DNA of 64,000 nucleotides from NCBI RefSeq assembly GCF_019649055.1, contig NW_026570324.1, positions 434,001 through 498,000 of the forward strand. Direction: 5' to 3'. The DNA comes from Paramacrobiotus metropolitanus (Eukaryota; Tardigrada; Eutardigrada; Parachela; Macrobiotidae). How positions within the stretch are numbered: position 1 is the first letter of the stretch; every line of letters starts with the position of its first letter. Positions 35,787-45,992 of the stretch are shown here, one piece after another. The notes beneath the pieces are model-generated. The model was given only the letters and a program-made list of their open reading frames with translations, had not been told where the DNA came from and did no database searches. A program made the translations under genes and the position numbers.

Positions 35787-37946
35787 TTAACTGAGTGGGA
35801 CTTCGACGGGTTTGTCGCCGCCGAAGTAATCTTCTTCTTCATCGTCGTCCGGGCCAGATCGGTTATGTGGCCGTATATTCGGGTCCCTTGGTTTGCAAGT
35901 CGCCGGGCCACTCCGCTGAGACATCTCGTCAGTCTCATCCGTTTCTTGGCCTGGGCGCTCCGCCCTGCTCTTCCTCGATTCCTTAGCCGCTTGTTTTCGG
36001 AGTCGCAACGCATATGGTCGTACGCCAGGTGCTATGTCATCCGACATGCAAGGTTCGTAGGGCGACGAGTTAAATCCGCTAGGCAGAGTCTTCTTTTCAC
36101 GGTACCAGCTAATAAACCGAGTTGCGTCGTCGCTGGGATCTATGTGATCCTCACGAAAGGCATACTTTGTCGCATACCGTTCGTGGGTGTACAGCAAGTC
36201 ACGCATCCAGACAGCTAGGATAACACTTCTCATCGGTGTGCCGAGTTGGGCTACGAGGGTCTCCACAGCCGCTGGTATCATCTCGTTCTGGTACAAGCCG
36301 TATAATGTATAATGGCAGTAATAATTGCCAAGTCGAGCTGCGAAGATAAATCGCAGGAATGCCGTGACACCGTCTTGGGCCATGTCGACTTCTCCTTCTG
36401 GAAGGTACTGGGTTAAATCCAGTGCTGCCCGAGCCGCGGTGATTACGAAGGCTGGGTGTGCGTCCGTAATGACAAACTGGGCAATACTCTCCAACTCATC
36501 ATGGGAGTATTCCCGAGCTCCTAGTTGGCTCGCGCGTGTTCCGTCCGGGCTGTACAGCGGCACGTTCAGTAAAACCGGATCGGTCATCGACGGCAACGCA
36601 TTCGACCGGGTATATGGGTGTTCAACGTTCGGCGCTGTGTGCGCGTTCATGTTGAAGTCGGATCGCCACTGGTGTTGCTCAAACAGCGTCTGATATCCGG
36701 ATCGGACGAGGAATTGACGAAGGTTTTCTACCATCCGCCAAATTTGTGGTCGGTTCCGTTCCTCATAATTCATGACGTTCATGATGTGGTTTGTCCGTTC
36801 GGTGGGGTGTAGCATAACGACCTCGATTCCTTGTTGTCGGGCGCGGTCGTAACGAGGGTCTTCTCGGTTTGGCACTTCCACTTGTGGCAGTTGTGCCATC
36901 TGGTCGGCTACGTCGACATCCATTTGCTCTTGTTGGGCTGCTGGTTCAGCTTGGACTTCAGCCGCCGGTTCCACTTGTTGAGCTTCCGGCTGCTGTTCGG
37001 GTGGGACAAAGTTGCGTTTCGACTTATTTGTTAAGTCGACCGTAAGTCCGATACCCGTTTCTCCAGATCCAGTCCGTTTTCCTGGTGGAGCTCTGGTCGG
37101 TTCTTTTCCGGCTTGTCGGATTACGGCCCGTTGCTCTTCGATTCTGTCTCGAAGATCGACCGGACCGATCCGGTGTCGAAGGTCATGTCCTGTAAGATTC
37201 TTGCTGGATCGGCGCTGCTGTTGTTGAGCCGCCGGTTGGGTTCGATTTCCGGGTTGGGGGATCTGCTGAGGAACAGTTGGACGAGCCTGTGTGACTACTG
37301 GCGTTGCCCTGTGTGGGATTGCCATCAACTGTTCCTGAGTTGCCGGTGTGAAGGTAACTGGCTGTTGAGTTCCGTCCGGCATATTCATCATCATCGTTAT
37401 AGATGCACCGGTCATCGGTCGGTTCGGATCTCCGACGAAGACATCGCGTATTGTGGGAGTTAATTCTCCGACTGTCGGGAGACCCTGTGTGGGTGTCTGT
37501 ACCCGAATCTTTATTTCCGGTTCGAAATCGGTCGGTGGTGGATGGACTAGCATTGTGGCGATCTTCCTATCGACCTCCTTTATCTTCTTCTGGTCGTCAA
37601 GTTGACGTTGCAGGTCCAGCATCTGACGGTACTCGAACAGCCTATTTGTTAGGACTGGTGGTCGAGTTTCTTCCCATCTCGGGTCGCGAGCTCGTTGTCG
37701 CTGAATTGTAGCCAGATTGTCCTGTTCATATGACTCTAGTTGGTTAATCAGGTATTCTCTGCCGGCCAGGTACCGGTATGCGCTCAAGTTGCCAGCGACA
37801 ACGTTTAGGTAAAGTGCCGCCGCCTGAGCACGGTGTTGCGCTCCGGTGCCGGAAATTCGTTCGTTCGTAAAGGATACGATGCACAACGCGCAGGGCATTC
37901 TGTTGTTGTCCCTCGTCGCGTTATCCATGCACTGTTGGCAGTCCAC
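35787..37946 (-). CDS. 719-residue accessory protein of giant element (ORF11)
   Basis: Last ORF of the element. The N-terminus has a CxxC...CxxC pair (CQQCMDN, CALC), possibly zinc-binding, then a helical region (residues ~30-120). A Pro/Gln/Thr-rich disordered middle follows, with a Gln-Gln tract. The C-terminal globular, helix-rich domain (about 390-650) begins near WRMVENLRQFLVRSGYQTLF and is followed by an acidic tail (DDDEEEDYFGG). No similarity to envelope, RT or chromodomain proteins that I can see. Separated from the 2589-codon ORF by 276 bp. Function unknown; a structural or host-interaction role is only a guess. Confidence 0.75.
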   Translation of the reverse strand: MDCQQCMDNATRDNNRMPCALCIVSFTNERISGTGAQHRAQAAALYLNVVAGNLSAYRYLAGREYLINQLESYEQDNLATIQRQRARDPRWEETRPPVLTNRLFEYRQMLDLQRQLDDQKKIKEVDRKIATMLVHPPPTDFEPEIKIRVQTPTQGLPTVGELTPTIRDVFVGDPNRPMTGASITMMMNMPDGTQQPVTFTPATQEQLMAIPHRATPVVTQARPTVPQQIPQPGNRTQPAAQQQQRRSSKNLTGHDLRHRIGPVDLRDRIEEQRAVIRQAGKEPTRAPPGKRTGSGETGIGLTVDLTNKSKRNFVPPEQQPEAQQVEPAAEVQAEPAAQQEQMDVDVADQMAQLPQVEVPNREDPRYDRARQQGIEVVMLHPTERTNHIMNVMNYEERNRPQIWRMVENLRQFLVRSGYQTLFEQHQWRSDFNMNAHTAPNVEHPYTRSNALPSMTDPVLLNVPLYSPDGTRASQLGAREYSHDELESIAQFVITDAHPAFVITAARAALDLTQYLPEGEVDMAQDGVTAFLRFIFAARLGNYYCHYTLYGLYQNEMIPAAVETLVAQLGTPMRSVILAVWMRDLLYTHERYATKYAFREDHIDPSDDATRFISWYREKKTLPSGFNSSPYEPCMSDDIAPGVRPYALRLRKQAAKESRKSRAERPGQETDETDEMSQRSGPATCKPRDPNIRPHNRSGPDDDEEEDYFGGDKPVEVPLS

Positions 37947-38222
37947 CGTGAAGGCTTCCGTTCGGGGCTCTTCCGTACGAGTCTTCCGTACGAGTCCGTA
38001 CGAGTCTATAGTTTACACCCTATGATTACTACGGTCGGGCCAGGTCGGTTCTCGAACTGGTCCAAGACGCCTTTGTGGTCGTCTAATGAGGTAAGTCGAC
38101 TTCTGTTGGTCGATGACGCCTATGTGGTGTCAATGGGAGGAGGTCGGTTATGCCCCTCTCCCAACGCGTTCTGCGTTTCCTCATTCCCGTATAGGCACTT
38201 CTGGCGACCCGAGCCGACTTGC
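37947..38222. repeat. inter-ORF spacer with tandem repeat and three hairpins
   Basis: The 13-mer TTCCGTACGAGTC is repeated in tandem at 37971-38006 (two full copies plus ten bases). Three hairpins follow: 38065-38084 (loop TTTGT, bulged T), 38096-38113 (stem TCGAC, loop TTCTGTTG) and 38114-38132 (stem TGACGCC, loop TATGT). Confidence 0.75.
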
Positions 38223-41200
38223 TTAGTGCGAGTCGGCCAACTCGGTCGATTGTGCCGAGGTCGGTCGTTCCTTCGGTAAATGTCCATGTCGATGATTTGA
38301 TGGATTTAAGGCGATGAACCGTTGACCACCCTGGGTTTTATCGGTATTCGTGGCAAATTGTTGTTGGTAGAGTGCCTTCGATATGACGAATTCTAGTTCG
38401 TCGTCCAGGGAGTACTTTTTCCGTCCGGCAATTGTGTCCGGTTTGGGCTTGTATTTAGGATCGACCAACTGCGGTTCCATTGATGTCCACTGGAACTCAA
38501 ACCGCGCTATGAGTTGGTGGAGTATTTCTCCGCGGGTAAGTCCGTCGGGGTGCCAGGACATTTCCATGCACGCTTCAATGGCGTGTATCCATCCTTCATA
38601 TGTTGAAGGAGCCGGGTCTTTCTTAGCCGGTGGGAACTCGTAGTACATCCGCTTTCCGCTGGTATATGTACGTATCAACTTCCCTGCATGGTATCCTAGG
38701 TCGCAGTAGTGTCGCACGTTGTTCTGGCTAAGTTGTCGCCAATCGCCCGTCTCGTCTACCTTCCAGTGTTGGAGGAGTTTGAAGGCGATTCTTGGTGTGG
38801 CAAACTTCGGTCCCCGTGTGGCCAAGGCCCTCAAAGCGGCGAATGTATACATCCATCCCGCATCATATTCCGAGACACTCGGCTTGGGTTTCGAAGCCGA
38901 TTTAATGCCGGTATACTTCAACCTAACGTTGACCAGTGGGGGAATGTCGTCTGGTAGGACTTCTATCATATCCTCATGAAAGTCCGAGCGAAGTGGTTGG
39001 TGGTCGGAGTCGGGCGTCAGTGGTACTCGTTTACCGTACTGACGAGGAACGTATACTCCGCCATCGTCTTCGTTACTCTTGGAGTCGTCGGCCTTGTCGC
39101 CGCTATCCTTGTCTTCGGGTTGTTTAGCCGGTATCTCCGGTTCGGCCTGCTGTTGAGGTGCCGAGCTCGACGGTGGTGGAGGTTTACCGTTTCCGTCGTC
39201 GTCGTCGTCGTCATCCTTCGGCGATCCATTTCCGGGTGTTCGGAAATCTTCGTCGTCGTCGTCGTCATCGTCTTCGGTTTCTTCCTCGGATGACGAAATC
39301 AGCTCGGATGACTTCGGTTCCTTTTTCTTAGCCGGCTTAGTCGACTTCGTTTTAGTCGACTTCGACTTTCCCTTCTGTTGGGTCGAGTCTTCTGGTTCCG
39401 GCGAAATTTCCATAGGCGAGGACGGTGGAAGTGACTGTACGTCCTTCGGTATGAACCGTCCCTTCGCACTCCGAGTTGGTTTGGCTGTGCTTGCTCGTCC
39501 CGCCGGAGCCGATGCCGTGCCGACATATGTTGTCGGTTCGTGCGGTGCTCGAGGTCGGGTTAGGGCTTGTACTCGTCTTTGTGACGACTGTGCAGCCGTT
39601 CGAGCTATATGCAGCAAAGTGGCTGCATCTTCCGACGGTTGTTCGTTGGAATCGCTGTATTCTTCGGTCGGTTCCGTGCCCGCCGGAGGCTTGTCCGTGT
39701 TGACGTAAGACATCCGGAGGTTGAATTCACGCCGATGTTGTTCCGGTATGAAGTTTGGCACGGTATACCGAACTGGCACGTCGCGTTCTGCGTTAGTCGT
39801 CTGGAGAGTGTGTTGCTCGACCAGGAGCGCGATTCGTTCGCCTATCCTATACGTGATAATTTCATCGATGTTCCCCTTCTTATCCATGTACATCACGCTG
39901 TATACACGGGCAATTTGGACTAAAGTCGATCCACGGGGATTCCGGATGTATCCGATACACCGTGCGATTCTAGTCGGTGTGTCGTCTGCATTTCTTGCTG
40001 CTGCACTTTTGAGTGATTTGATGAGGTCCGGTTGGATAATTTCGGCCATCCGTCCCCATTGTCGGTGGACGGCGACTGCTAATCCGTAATCGAGGGTCCA
40101 GGCGACGATCTGCATCATGAGTTGATGCGTTAACCACTTTCCGGTTTCGCCTTCGACTTGTATGTTATTCGACAAGTCTTGTACCAGGGATTGGTAGATG
40201 TCCCTGCCATTTTCCTTGGCACTCTGAATACTACGGACGACTTCGACATGTGCGCGGACTGTGCGGATTAATGTGTCGACCGGGTCCTCCGGCTGTTCGT
40301 CCGGAAGACGCTCGCGTACATCGTCTGGAGCTGGCCACTGGGATTCGTCGGTGTCCGCTCCATGGTTAAACATTTCTTTCATGTCGCCTTTAAATCCTTC
40401 ATAGGGATCCCCATCTCCGTGGTCGGAGATTGAATCCTTATCTTCAATGTCCGAGGCCTGGTCGGATTCTACATCGGACTGTTGCTTGGATGTTGAAGGC
40501 TGAGATTGTTCAGGCGGAGTCGGTGGTTTTGGTGGGTTTCGTAGCCGACCTCCTGAAGTCTTAGCCGGCTTTGTGCCGATTCGTTCCATGACTTCCTTAA
40601 ATTTCCGTTCGACCGCCTCCTTGTCGTGCGGTTCTTGAGCCTTCTCCTTCTGCTCGGTCCTTTGTGGGCCGGCATCCGAAATATCCAAGTCGTCAGATGA
40701 CTTATGCCGCTTAGCCGGGTTGGGCTTCGGCGTCTTAACCGTGGAGTCCGACTGCGGTTTAGCCGGCTGCTTGACTTCCGACTTGGCTGGTTTCTTCTGG
40801 ACTTCCGTCGCTTGCGGCTTGGCAGACTGCTTTGCTGCTTCCTTCTTGGCCTTCCGTTTATCCTTATGGGATTTCGTGGAGTTAGCCGAGTTGATGACCT
40901 TCATGTCCTGATCGTCGTCGATCTGAACGGAAGGTTGTCTGGTCGGAAGGGGAACTTTCATTTTAACGACGGATGGCTGTACCGTCTTCTTAGTCGACTT
41001 GGGTTCCGGGGCGGTGGCTTTGCGCTGAGTCGGCGTAGCCTCTTGTAGGGCTTTAGGTCGACTCCTTTCCGCCCGGTAATGTTCTCCCATTCGTTTCATA
41101 ACGTCAGCCATCTTATCGGTAAGTCGGTCGTGGTCACGCCGAGCTTCCGTGGTGTTTCCGACTATACTAGCGCGTCGGATTCTCAGCGAGTGCCAGAGTT

Positions 41201-44200
41201 CCCTATCCTCTGGGTACGCCATGTCGATGCAGGCGTCCTGTTCCGACCTCGTTAAGTCCTTTACGTGTTGTAGGGCTAGGTCGTCGTGAAATTCCCGCGA
41301 CGAGTCTTGAGGTGGTTTCTCCTTTGCCGTACTCCGTTTGGTCGGTATGTTAACCGACTCGGTCGTCGACTCGTTCGTTCGAGACTCGTCTATTGTTAGA
41401 CGTGGGCCAGAGTGAACGGAGGTCGGTTCGTCTCTTTGTGGTGACGTTTCGACCGTAATTCCGACTCGCGCTTCCGAAGGGGATGTTGTATCCATCGCTT
41501 CTTCGGTTTTCTTTGGTTTCGTTGGGGTGTTCCGAGGTGAGAACCTAAGTGGTTTCTCAGTCGTCGGTTGACTTGGCAGCTTAGTCGGCTGGGATGCTGA
41601 TCGAGTCGGCGAAATCTGCTTTACCGGCGATCTACCTCGTTTCGGTATAGATCCTTTCGTAGGTACCGCTGCCTTTTGGTGCATGGAGTCGTCGGAGTCG
41701 ATGTTGTCCTCGTTCTCCTCATCTTCGCTACTATCCGACATTGTTATCGGAATCTTCTCGGTAACCTCTTCTCCAGGCCGAGGTTGAATCTCCAATGTGT
41801 AAGCGCCCGGGTTGATGCTTGGGTTGCGGAGCCGCTGAATCGTCTGGATCATGTTTGTATCCAGCGGGAGTTGTCGTAGCTCCTGCTTTCCGCATCTCAG
41901 AGTAACCAACCTTCTCAGGACTTTGTCTCTATCCTGGATGGTAGCATGGATCTTCTGGGCCATTTGAGTCTGTTGCTCTTCTGTCATGGTCCGATCTCGG
42001 ATACCTCCTTGAAGTTGTGCTTCGTAGAGTATCCGTTGAAGGTCCAGCGTTTTAGCTTGGCCGACTAATTTCTTATGAACGGCCGGGGTGAACAATGCTT
42101 TCGCTCCCATCACTTTCCGTGACGGGCTCGGCTTCTCTTCGGCCGGTGGTAGGGGAGGCGGGGTTGCCTTCAGGATTTCCAAGAGTTGTTCCTTGGTCCT
42201 GACTGGGACTGGTGATGGCGACTTCGGCGGGAAGAGCCGCCTTCGTGGTCCGTGCTCTTCAATGTTACCCGTCGGTTTCGGCTTCCGTGCGAACTTCGGT
42301 GAGTTCGATCCGCCTGGTTGGAGGATAAGTCGACCGTCAGGTGTTCGTTCACTCCGTGGTTCTCTTTGTGAGAGCCCAGGTAACGTTGTAGGTCGTTCCA
42401 GGGGCTTAGGTCGGGTTACTTCCGTTGTTCCGACTTCCTCCGACGTATCCATCGGTTCGTCATCGCCTTCAAGTGGGGGGACTGGCACTTCGTCCATCGG
42501 CTCGTCTGGGTGACTCACCGGTGGAACTACCTGTGTCGGTTTGACAGGTTGTACCTTTGGCTTTTTCGCGGATGGCGGTCTCCTCGATTTCTTCTGTTCT
42601 TTCGCTTCTTTCCGTTTGTAGAAGTCGTCTACAAAGGACTGAATCATGGCTACTAATGTTTGTAGCCGTTCCTGATTCTTAGCTGACCACACTGTTGTTG
42701 GTCGAAGGATAAATCGGGCTTCCTTGGTGTTGTTCTCCAAGTGTCCGAGGTTGATGTCGATCTGACAATACTGTGGACTCCGTTGGTCGGTTTCGTCCAT
42801 CATTTTTCGGAGTTCGACTATAACAGCGTCCGCTCGCAGTAACTGTGTGTTGACTGCTTTTATCCATTCAAGGTCGGGTTTGGCTGGTGGGGCTGGAGGT
42901 GGAAGTCGGACTGAGTCGAAACTCGGTTTCCGAGCCGTCTGGATCTTTGTGATCCGAGACGACCGACCTTCAGCCATGGCGTTTGTTGCCACGCTGGTTG
43001 ACTCCTGTTCCTTGTCCCGTTCCTTCTCTTCCTCGTACTCGTTTACCCTGATTTCCAACCATGATGTAGTACGAATCAAGTGTTGTCGAGTCCTGGTCGT
43101 TTGCGGGGCGTCCGGATGACAAAGTCGTCGTATGAACCGAGCGTTATTTCCCCAGGCCAGGATGTCTCGATCCAAGTCGTTTGCTTCCTGACTGTTGTCG
43201 ACGCAAAAATTTCTGCGTGCTCTCATCTCTGTGATGAGTTCCGCTACTCGGGCCAACAATTTGACTATATGTGGCGCGACCGTACTCGGCAATTCATCCG
43301 TGTCCGGTATGGCTTCCATGATCCGAGCTTCTGTAGCCGGAGACATGGGCCGGTCGGCCATTTCCATTGGTCTTTGTTGAACCAGGCTCGTCGTTGAGGT
43401 CGGATGACTTGAAGTCGTCGACTGTTGCAGTCCGGATGCGCCTTGTTGCGTTTCCTTCCGGTATCTCTCAAGTCGTTCCTGACGTGCCTTATCCGTCATC
43501 CATTTGCGTCGGAGCATGTCGTACTCCGCCTCTATGTCTTGGACGTGCATCTGGGAAATCTTAAGTTGATCTCCGATTGCTGTCCGTATGTTGCGGATGG
43601 TCGGATCTGTTCCGTCCATACTGTCGACTTGTCGTTGTAAGTCGGCAGCAATCTTCTTAGCACGAGCCAACCTCTGATCAAGTTCTTCCCGCTGTTCGGC
43701 CATTGTGGGCTCGGGCGGTTGCTGTGAAGTAGTCGGCTGTGACTGAGTGGAGGTCGGCTGAACCCTTTGTGGGTTAGCTTCTAGGACCTTCCACAAATCT
43801 TCGACCCGCCTTGAGCAGATAGTATACTGCTGGTCCAAGGCGTCACGCATCTGTTTCTCCGTAGCGTTGTTAGGGTCGAGCTCCCGGAGTTGTTTTCCGA
43901 GCTTCTCCATAACGACTGCTTCTCGGTGGTACTGGTCCTCGACTTCGCCGATGTTGACTTCTTTTTGTTCAACTACCTCGGTGAATGGGAGTTCGACGTC
44001 GAGTCCCACTGATGGGACTGGAGAAGGTGTTCTCTCCCGAGCTGGTACTGGCGCTCCCGCTTTGTTCGGGTTTGCCAAGTACTGTTTGACGTAATCGATC
44101 ACCGACTGAAGTGCCTCGATAAGCCGATCTCGGTTCGGACCCGGCGGTGGAATCTCCCATGAGCCTAGAGTATCGGCCCAATCCAACTCGAGTCGTAATG

Positions 44201-45992
44201 CTCGGTCGGTCCGGGTGAGGTCGGTTTCCTCTTGTTCCGTTAAGGTTCCACTGAGTCGGTGAAAGAAGATATCGGCTAAATCCTGTCCAGCTTGGGTAAT
44301 TATGTCCATGTTGGCGATTGGGTTTTCCATCGGTGTCGTGCCGACTAGAGTCATCACCGCTGTCGTAGTCGGTGCTGCTCGGCGAGGTGGCGATGGGGTC
44401 GGAATCCGCTTAGAGTATGCCGGTTCCGCGTCGAGGATCTCTGTGATCCGTTCGACTACCGACCTGAGTTGCCGTTCGTCGGCCTCGGTTGGTTCACTTT
44501 TACCCATGAGGATGTCCGCCTTTTTCAGGTAGGCCATCAGGTCGTTCATCTTCTGTCTCGCCACTTTAAGAGTTTCAGGATCAGACGGTGTCTCGATGAC
44601 AAAGGATCGCTGGAGGTGTTCCAGTAGATTCCACCCGTCGGTTATTATTCCAGCCATCTTTTCCCTGCGGCTTTTCCGCATTGCCGAGTGCATTTCCATA
44701 GCCGATGAGGTCGATGGTAATGCATCCGAGGTCTCCGTGTCGGAGTCGGCTGGTCGGCGTTGGCTTCGTTCGTACTCTACCAGCTGATCCGTTGCCTGCA
44801 CAATCTGTTGAAGGTGGGCTCCCGGTTCGACCACACCCGACTGTGTCAGGTTCTTCAGCAGTTCTATGCGGCTGGTGAGTTCGGCGGTAATCCTCGGGAC
44901 ATCATGTTCGAGTCCTCTTTTGGCTGGCCGTTGTATTCGCTTTAGGAGGTCCTCCGCCAGTTGTATTTTACTTCGGGCATACTTAATTACCAGCTCGGTA
45001 GATGGTAATGTCGACGTTGCGGCCTGTGTGGTCGTCGTCGACGGTAAGGTTAGAATGCTCCGGTTGTCGGCATTAAGTTTTGACAATAGTTCGACTCCTG
45101 GCTGTATCAGCTGTTGGTGCGCCAATGTTTGTGGCATCCCGCTTCGGATCAGATTTTCGACTAACTCTATGTGAGTTGTGAAGTCGTTTATCTTCTGCAA
45201 GGCGAAGCGTTCCAAGCCTTGTCGGGAACGTTCGTATACCTTTGTCAGAATTTGCTTGGCCTCCTCCACGGCGGCTTTTGCGTCAGCGAATGTCTTTTCG
45301 CCGTCTACAGCTGGTGTGGCTAAGGCCTGTGTGGTCTTCGCCGATCGCGGTGTAGCGGTTAGTTGAATCATGTGTTGTTCAACCTGGATTAGTTTATCGA
45401 GTTCCGTAAGGCTGTCAGACACTTGTTTGTACTGATTCAGCAGGACTTGGAACTTCTGGGGATGGTCGGCTCCGCTTGTTGGGAGGTTCTGCATCCGTTC
45501 CCTAATTGTGTTGGACTGTTTAACCGCTTCGTCCCGTCTCCGTTCCAGTGTTTCGAGCGTCCGCAGACGTGCCGGGTCGAACACTTGTGTATTCGGCGGA
45601 TGAGCTCCGCTATCGACCTGTGTGGTCGGTAGTGGTGGAGGCGACGATATCGGTGAAGTCCTAATGGCTCCCGGTTGTAGCGTCGTCGGTCGGACGTTAT
45701 CCGTTTGTGAGGTCGGAGATTTTTCCATTAAGACAGCCGTCTTTACCTGATCCATGGCTGGTCGGAGTCGGTGTTTGTCCACCTCTGTGGTGGGCAAACC
45801 GTACCGAGTAAGATCTTCCGTTAGCCCTATGTGAGCTATGAGATCGTTAATTTTCCGAACTGGATCTAAGTCGGTGGGATTCTGGATTCCATTAGCTATC
45901 CGTCCATAGATGGCTTGGAGGGCTTCTTTGCCGTCGAGGATGGTTTTCCAGACTTCTGTCGTCTGGTCATCCTGTCCAATCTGAAGTGCCAT
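38223..45992 (-). CDS. 2589-residue modular accessory protein of giant element (ORF10)
   Basis: ATG 45992; the start overlaps the preceding ORF by 26 nt. The N-terminal ~1000 residues are a string of 80-90-residue helical modules joined by Pro/Thr/Gln-rich linkers. At least four modules share a (R/Q)KINDL..HI.L...L.R.GL pattern (near residues 45, 265, 365 and 485). The middle is long, basic and disordered (Lys/Pro/Ser). A globular segment lies at about 1900-2090 (VRAHVEVVRSIQS...), then acidic Asp/Glu runs, and a second globular domain at about 2370-2589 (AGWMYTFAALRALATRG). No known enzyme motif. In linkers the sequence PTTQV/PTTEV recurs, the translated form of hairpin cores. Probably a scaffold or particle component; unproven. 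Confidence 0.8.
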   Translation of the reverse strand: MALQIGQDDQTTEVWKTILDGKEALQAIYGRIANGIQNPTDLDPVRKINDLIAHIGLTEDLTRYGLPTTEVDKHRLRPAMDQVKTAVLMEKSPTSQTDNVRPTTLQPGAIRTSPISSPPPLPTTQVDSGAHPPNTQVFDPARLRTLETLERRRDEAVKQSNTIRERMQNLPTSGADHPQKFQVLLNQYKQVSDSLTELDKLIQVEQHMIQLTATPRSAKTTQALATPAVDGEKTFADAKAAVEEAKQILTKVYERSRQGLERFALQKINDFTTHIELVENLIRSGMPQTLAHQQLIQPGVELLSKLNADNRSILTLPSTTTTQAATSTLPSTELVIKYARSKIQLAEDLLKRIQRPAKRGLEHDVPRITAELTSRIELLKNLTQSGVVEPGAHLQQIVQATDQLVEYERSQRRPADSDTETSDALPSTSSAMEMHSAMRKSRREKMAGIITDGWNLLEHLQRSFVIETPSDPETLKVARQKMNDLMAYLKKADILMGKSEPTEADERQLRSVVERITEILDAEPAYSKRIPTPSPPRRAAPTTTAVMTLVGTTPMENPIANMDIITQAGQDLADIFFHRLSGTLTEQEETDLTRTDRALRLELDWADTLGSWEIPPPGPNRDRLIEALQSVIDYVKQYLANPNKAGAPVPARERTPSPVPSVGLDVELPFTEVVEQKEVNIGEVEDQYHREAVVMEKLGKQLRELDPNNATEKQMRDALDQQYTICSRRVEDLWKVLEANPQRVQPTSTQSQPTTSQQPPEPTMAEQREELDQRLARAKKIAADLQRQVDSMDGTDPTIRNIRTAIGDQLKISQMHVQDIEAEYDMLRRKWMTDKARQERLERYRKETQQGASGLQQSTTSSHPTSTTSLVQQRPMEMADRPMSPATEARIMEAIPDTDELPSTVAPHIVKLLARVAELITEMRARRNFCVDNSQEANDLDRDILAWGNNARFIRRLCHPDAPQTTRTRQHLIRTTSWLEIRVNEYEEEKERDKEQESTSVATNAMAEGRSSRITKIQTARKPSFDSVRLPPPAPPAKPDLEWIKAVNTQLLRADAVIVELRKMMDETDQRSPQYCQIDINLGHLENNTKEARFILRPTTVWSAKNQERLQTLVAMIQSFVDDFYKRKEAKEQKKSRRPPSAKKPKVQPVKPTQVVPPVSHPDEPMDEVPVPPLEGDDEPMDTSEEVGTTEVTRPKPLERPTTLPGLSQREPRSERTPDGRLILQPGGSNSPKFARKPKPTGNIEEHGPRRRLFPPKSPSPVPVRTKEQLLEILKATPPPLPPAEEKPSPSRKVMGAKALFTPAVHKKLVGQAKTLDLQRILYEAQLQGGIRDRTMTEEQQTQMAQKIHATIQDRDKVLRRLVTLRCGKQELRQLPLDTNMIQTIQRLRNPSINPGAYTLEIQPRPGEEVTEKIPITMSDSSEDEENEDNIDSDDSMHQKAAVPTKGSIPKRGRSPVKQISPTRSASQPTKLPSQPTTEKPLRFSPRNTPTKPKKTEEAMDTTSPSEARVGITVETSPQRDEPTSVHSGPRLTIDESRTNESTTESVNIPTKRSTAKEKPPQDSSREFHDDLALQHVKDLTRSEQDACIDMAYPEDRELWHSLRIRRASIVGNTTEARRDHDRLTDKMADVMKRMGEHYRAERSRPKALQEATPTQRKATAPEPKSTKKTVQPSVVKMKVPLPTRQPSVQIDDDQDMKVINSANSTKSHKDKRKAKKEAAKQSAKPQATEVQKKPAKSEVKQPAKPQSDSTVKTPKPNPAKRHKSSDDLDISDAGPQRTEQKEKAQEPHDKEAVERKFKEVMERIGTKPAKTSGGRLRNPPKPPTPPEQSQPSTSKQQSDVESDQASDIEDKDSISDHGDGDPYEGFKGDMKEMFNHGADTDESQWPAPDDVRERLPDEQPEDPVDTLIRTVRAHVEVVRSIQSAKENGRDIYQSLVQDLSNNIQVEGETGKWLTHQLMMQIVAWTLDYGLAVAVHRQWGRMAEIIQPDLIKSLKSAAARNADDTPTRIARCIGYIRNPRGSTLVQIARVYSVMYMDKKGNIDEIITYRIGERIALLVEQHTLQTTNAERDVPVRYTVPNFIPEQHRREFNLRMSYVNTDKPPAGTEPTEEYSDSNEQPSEDAATLLHIARTAAQSSQRRVQALTRPRAPHEPTTYVGTASAPAGRASTAKPTRSAKGRFIPKDVQSLPPSSPMEISPEPEDSTQQKGKSKSTKTKSTKPAKKKEPKSSELISSSEEETEDDDDDDDEDFRTPGNGSPKDDDDDDDGNGKPPPPSSSAPQQQAEPEIPAKQPEDKDSGDKADDSKSNEDDGGVYVPRQYGKRVPLTPDSDHQPLRSDFHEDMIEVLPDDIPPLVNVRLKYTGIKSASKPKPSVSEYDAGWMYTFAALRALATRGPKFATPRIAFKLLQHWKVDETGDWRQLSQNNVRHYCDLGYHAGKLIRTYTSGKRMYYEFPPAKKDPAPSTYEGWIHAIEACMEMSWHPDGLTRGEILHQLIARFEFQWTSMEPQLVDPKYKPKPDTIAGRKKYSLDDELEFVISKALYQQQFATNTDKTQGGQRFIALNPSNHRHGHLPKERPTSAQSTELADSH
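45773..45799. repeat. 11-pair hairpin, loop TCTGT, inside ORF10
   Basis: Stem GTTTGTCCACC with one G-T, loop TCTGT, in coding sequence for the first linker (…GLPTTEVDKH). Confidence 0.85.

Noticed and set aside
37971-38006. CRISPR-like short tandem repeat
   Set aside because: Thirteen-base units are directly adjacent without spacers, in a eukaryotic retroelement.
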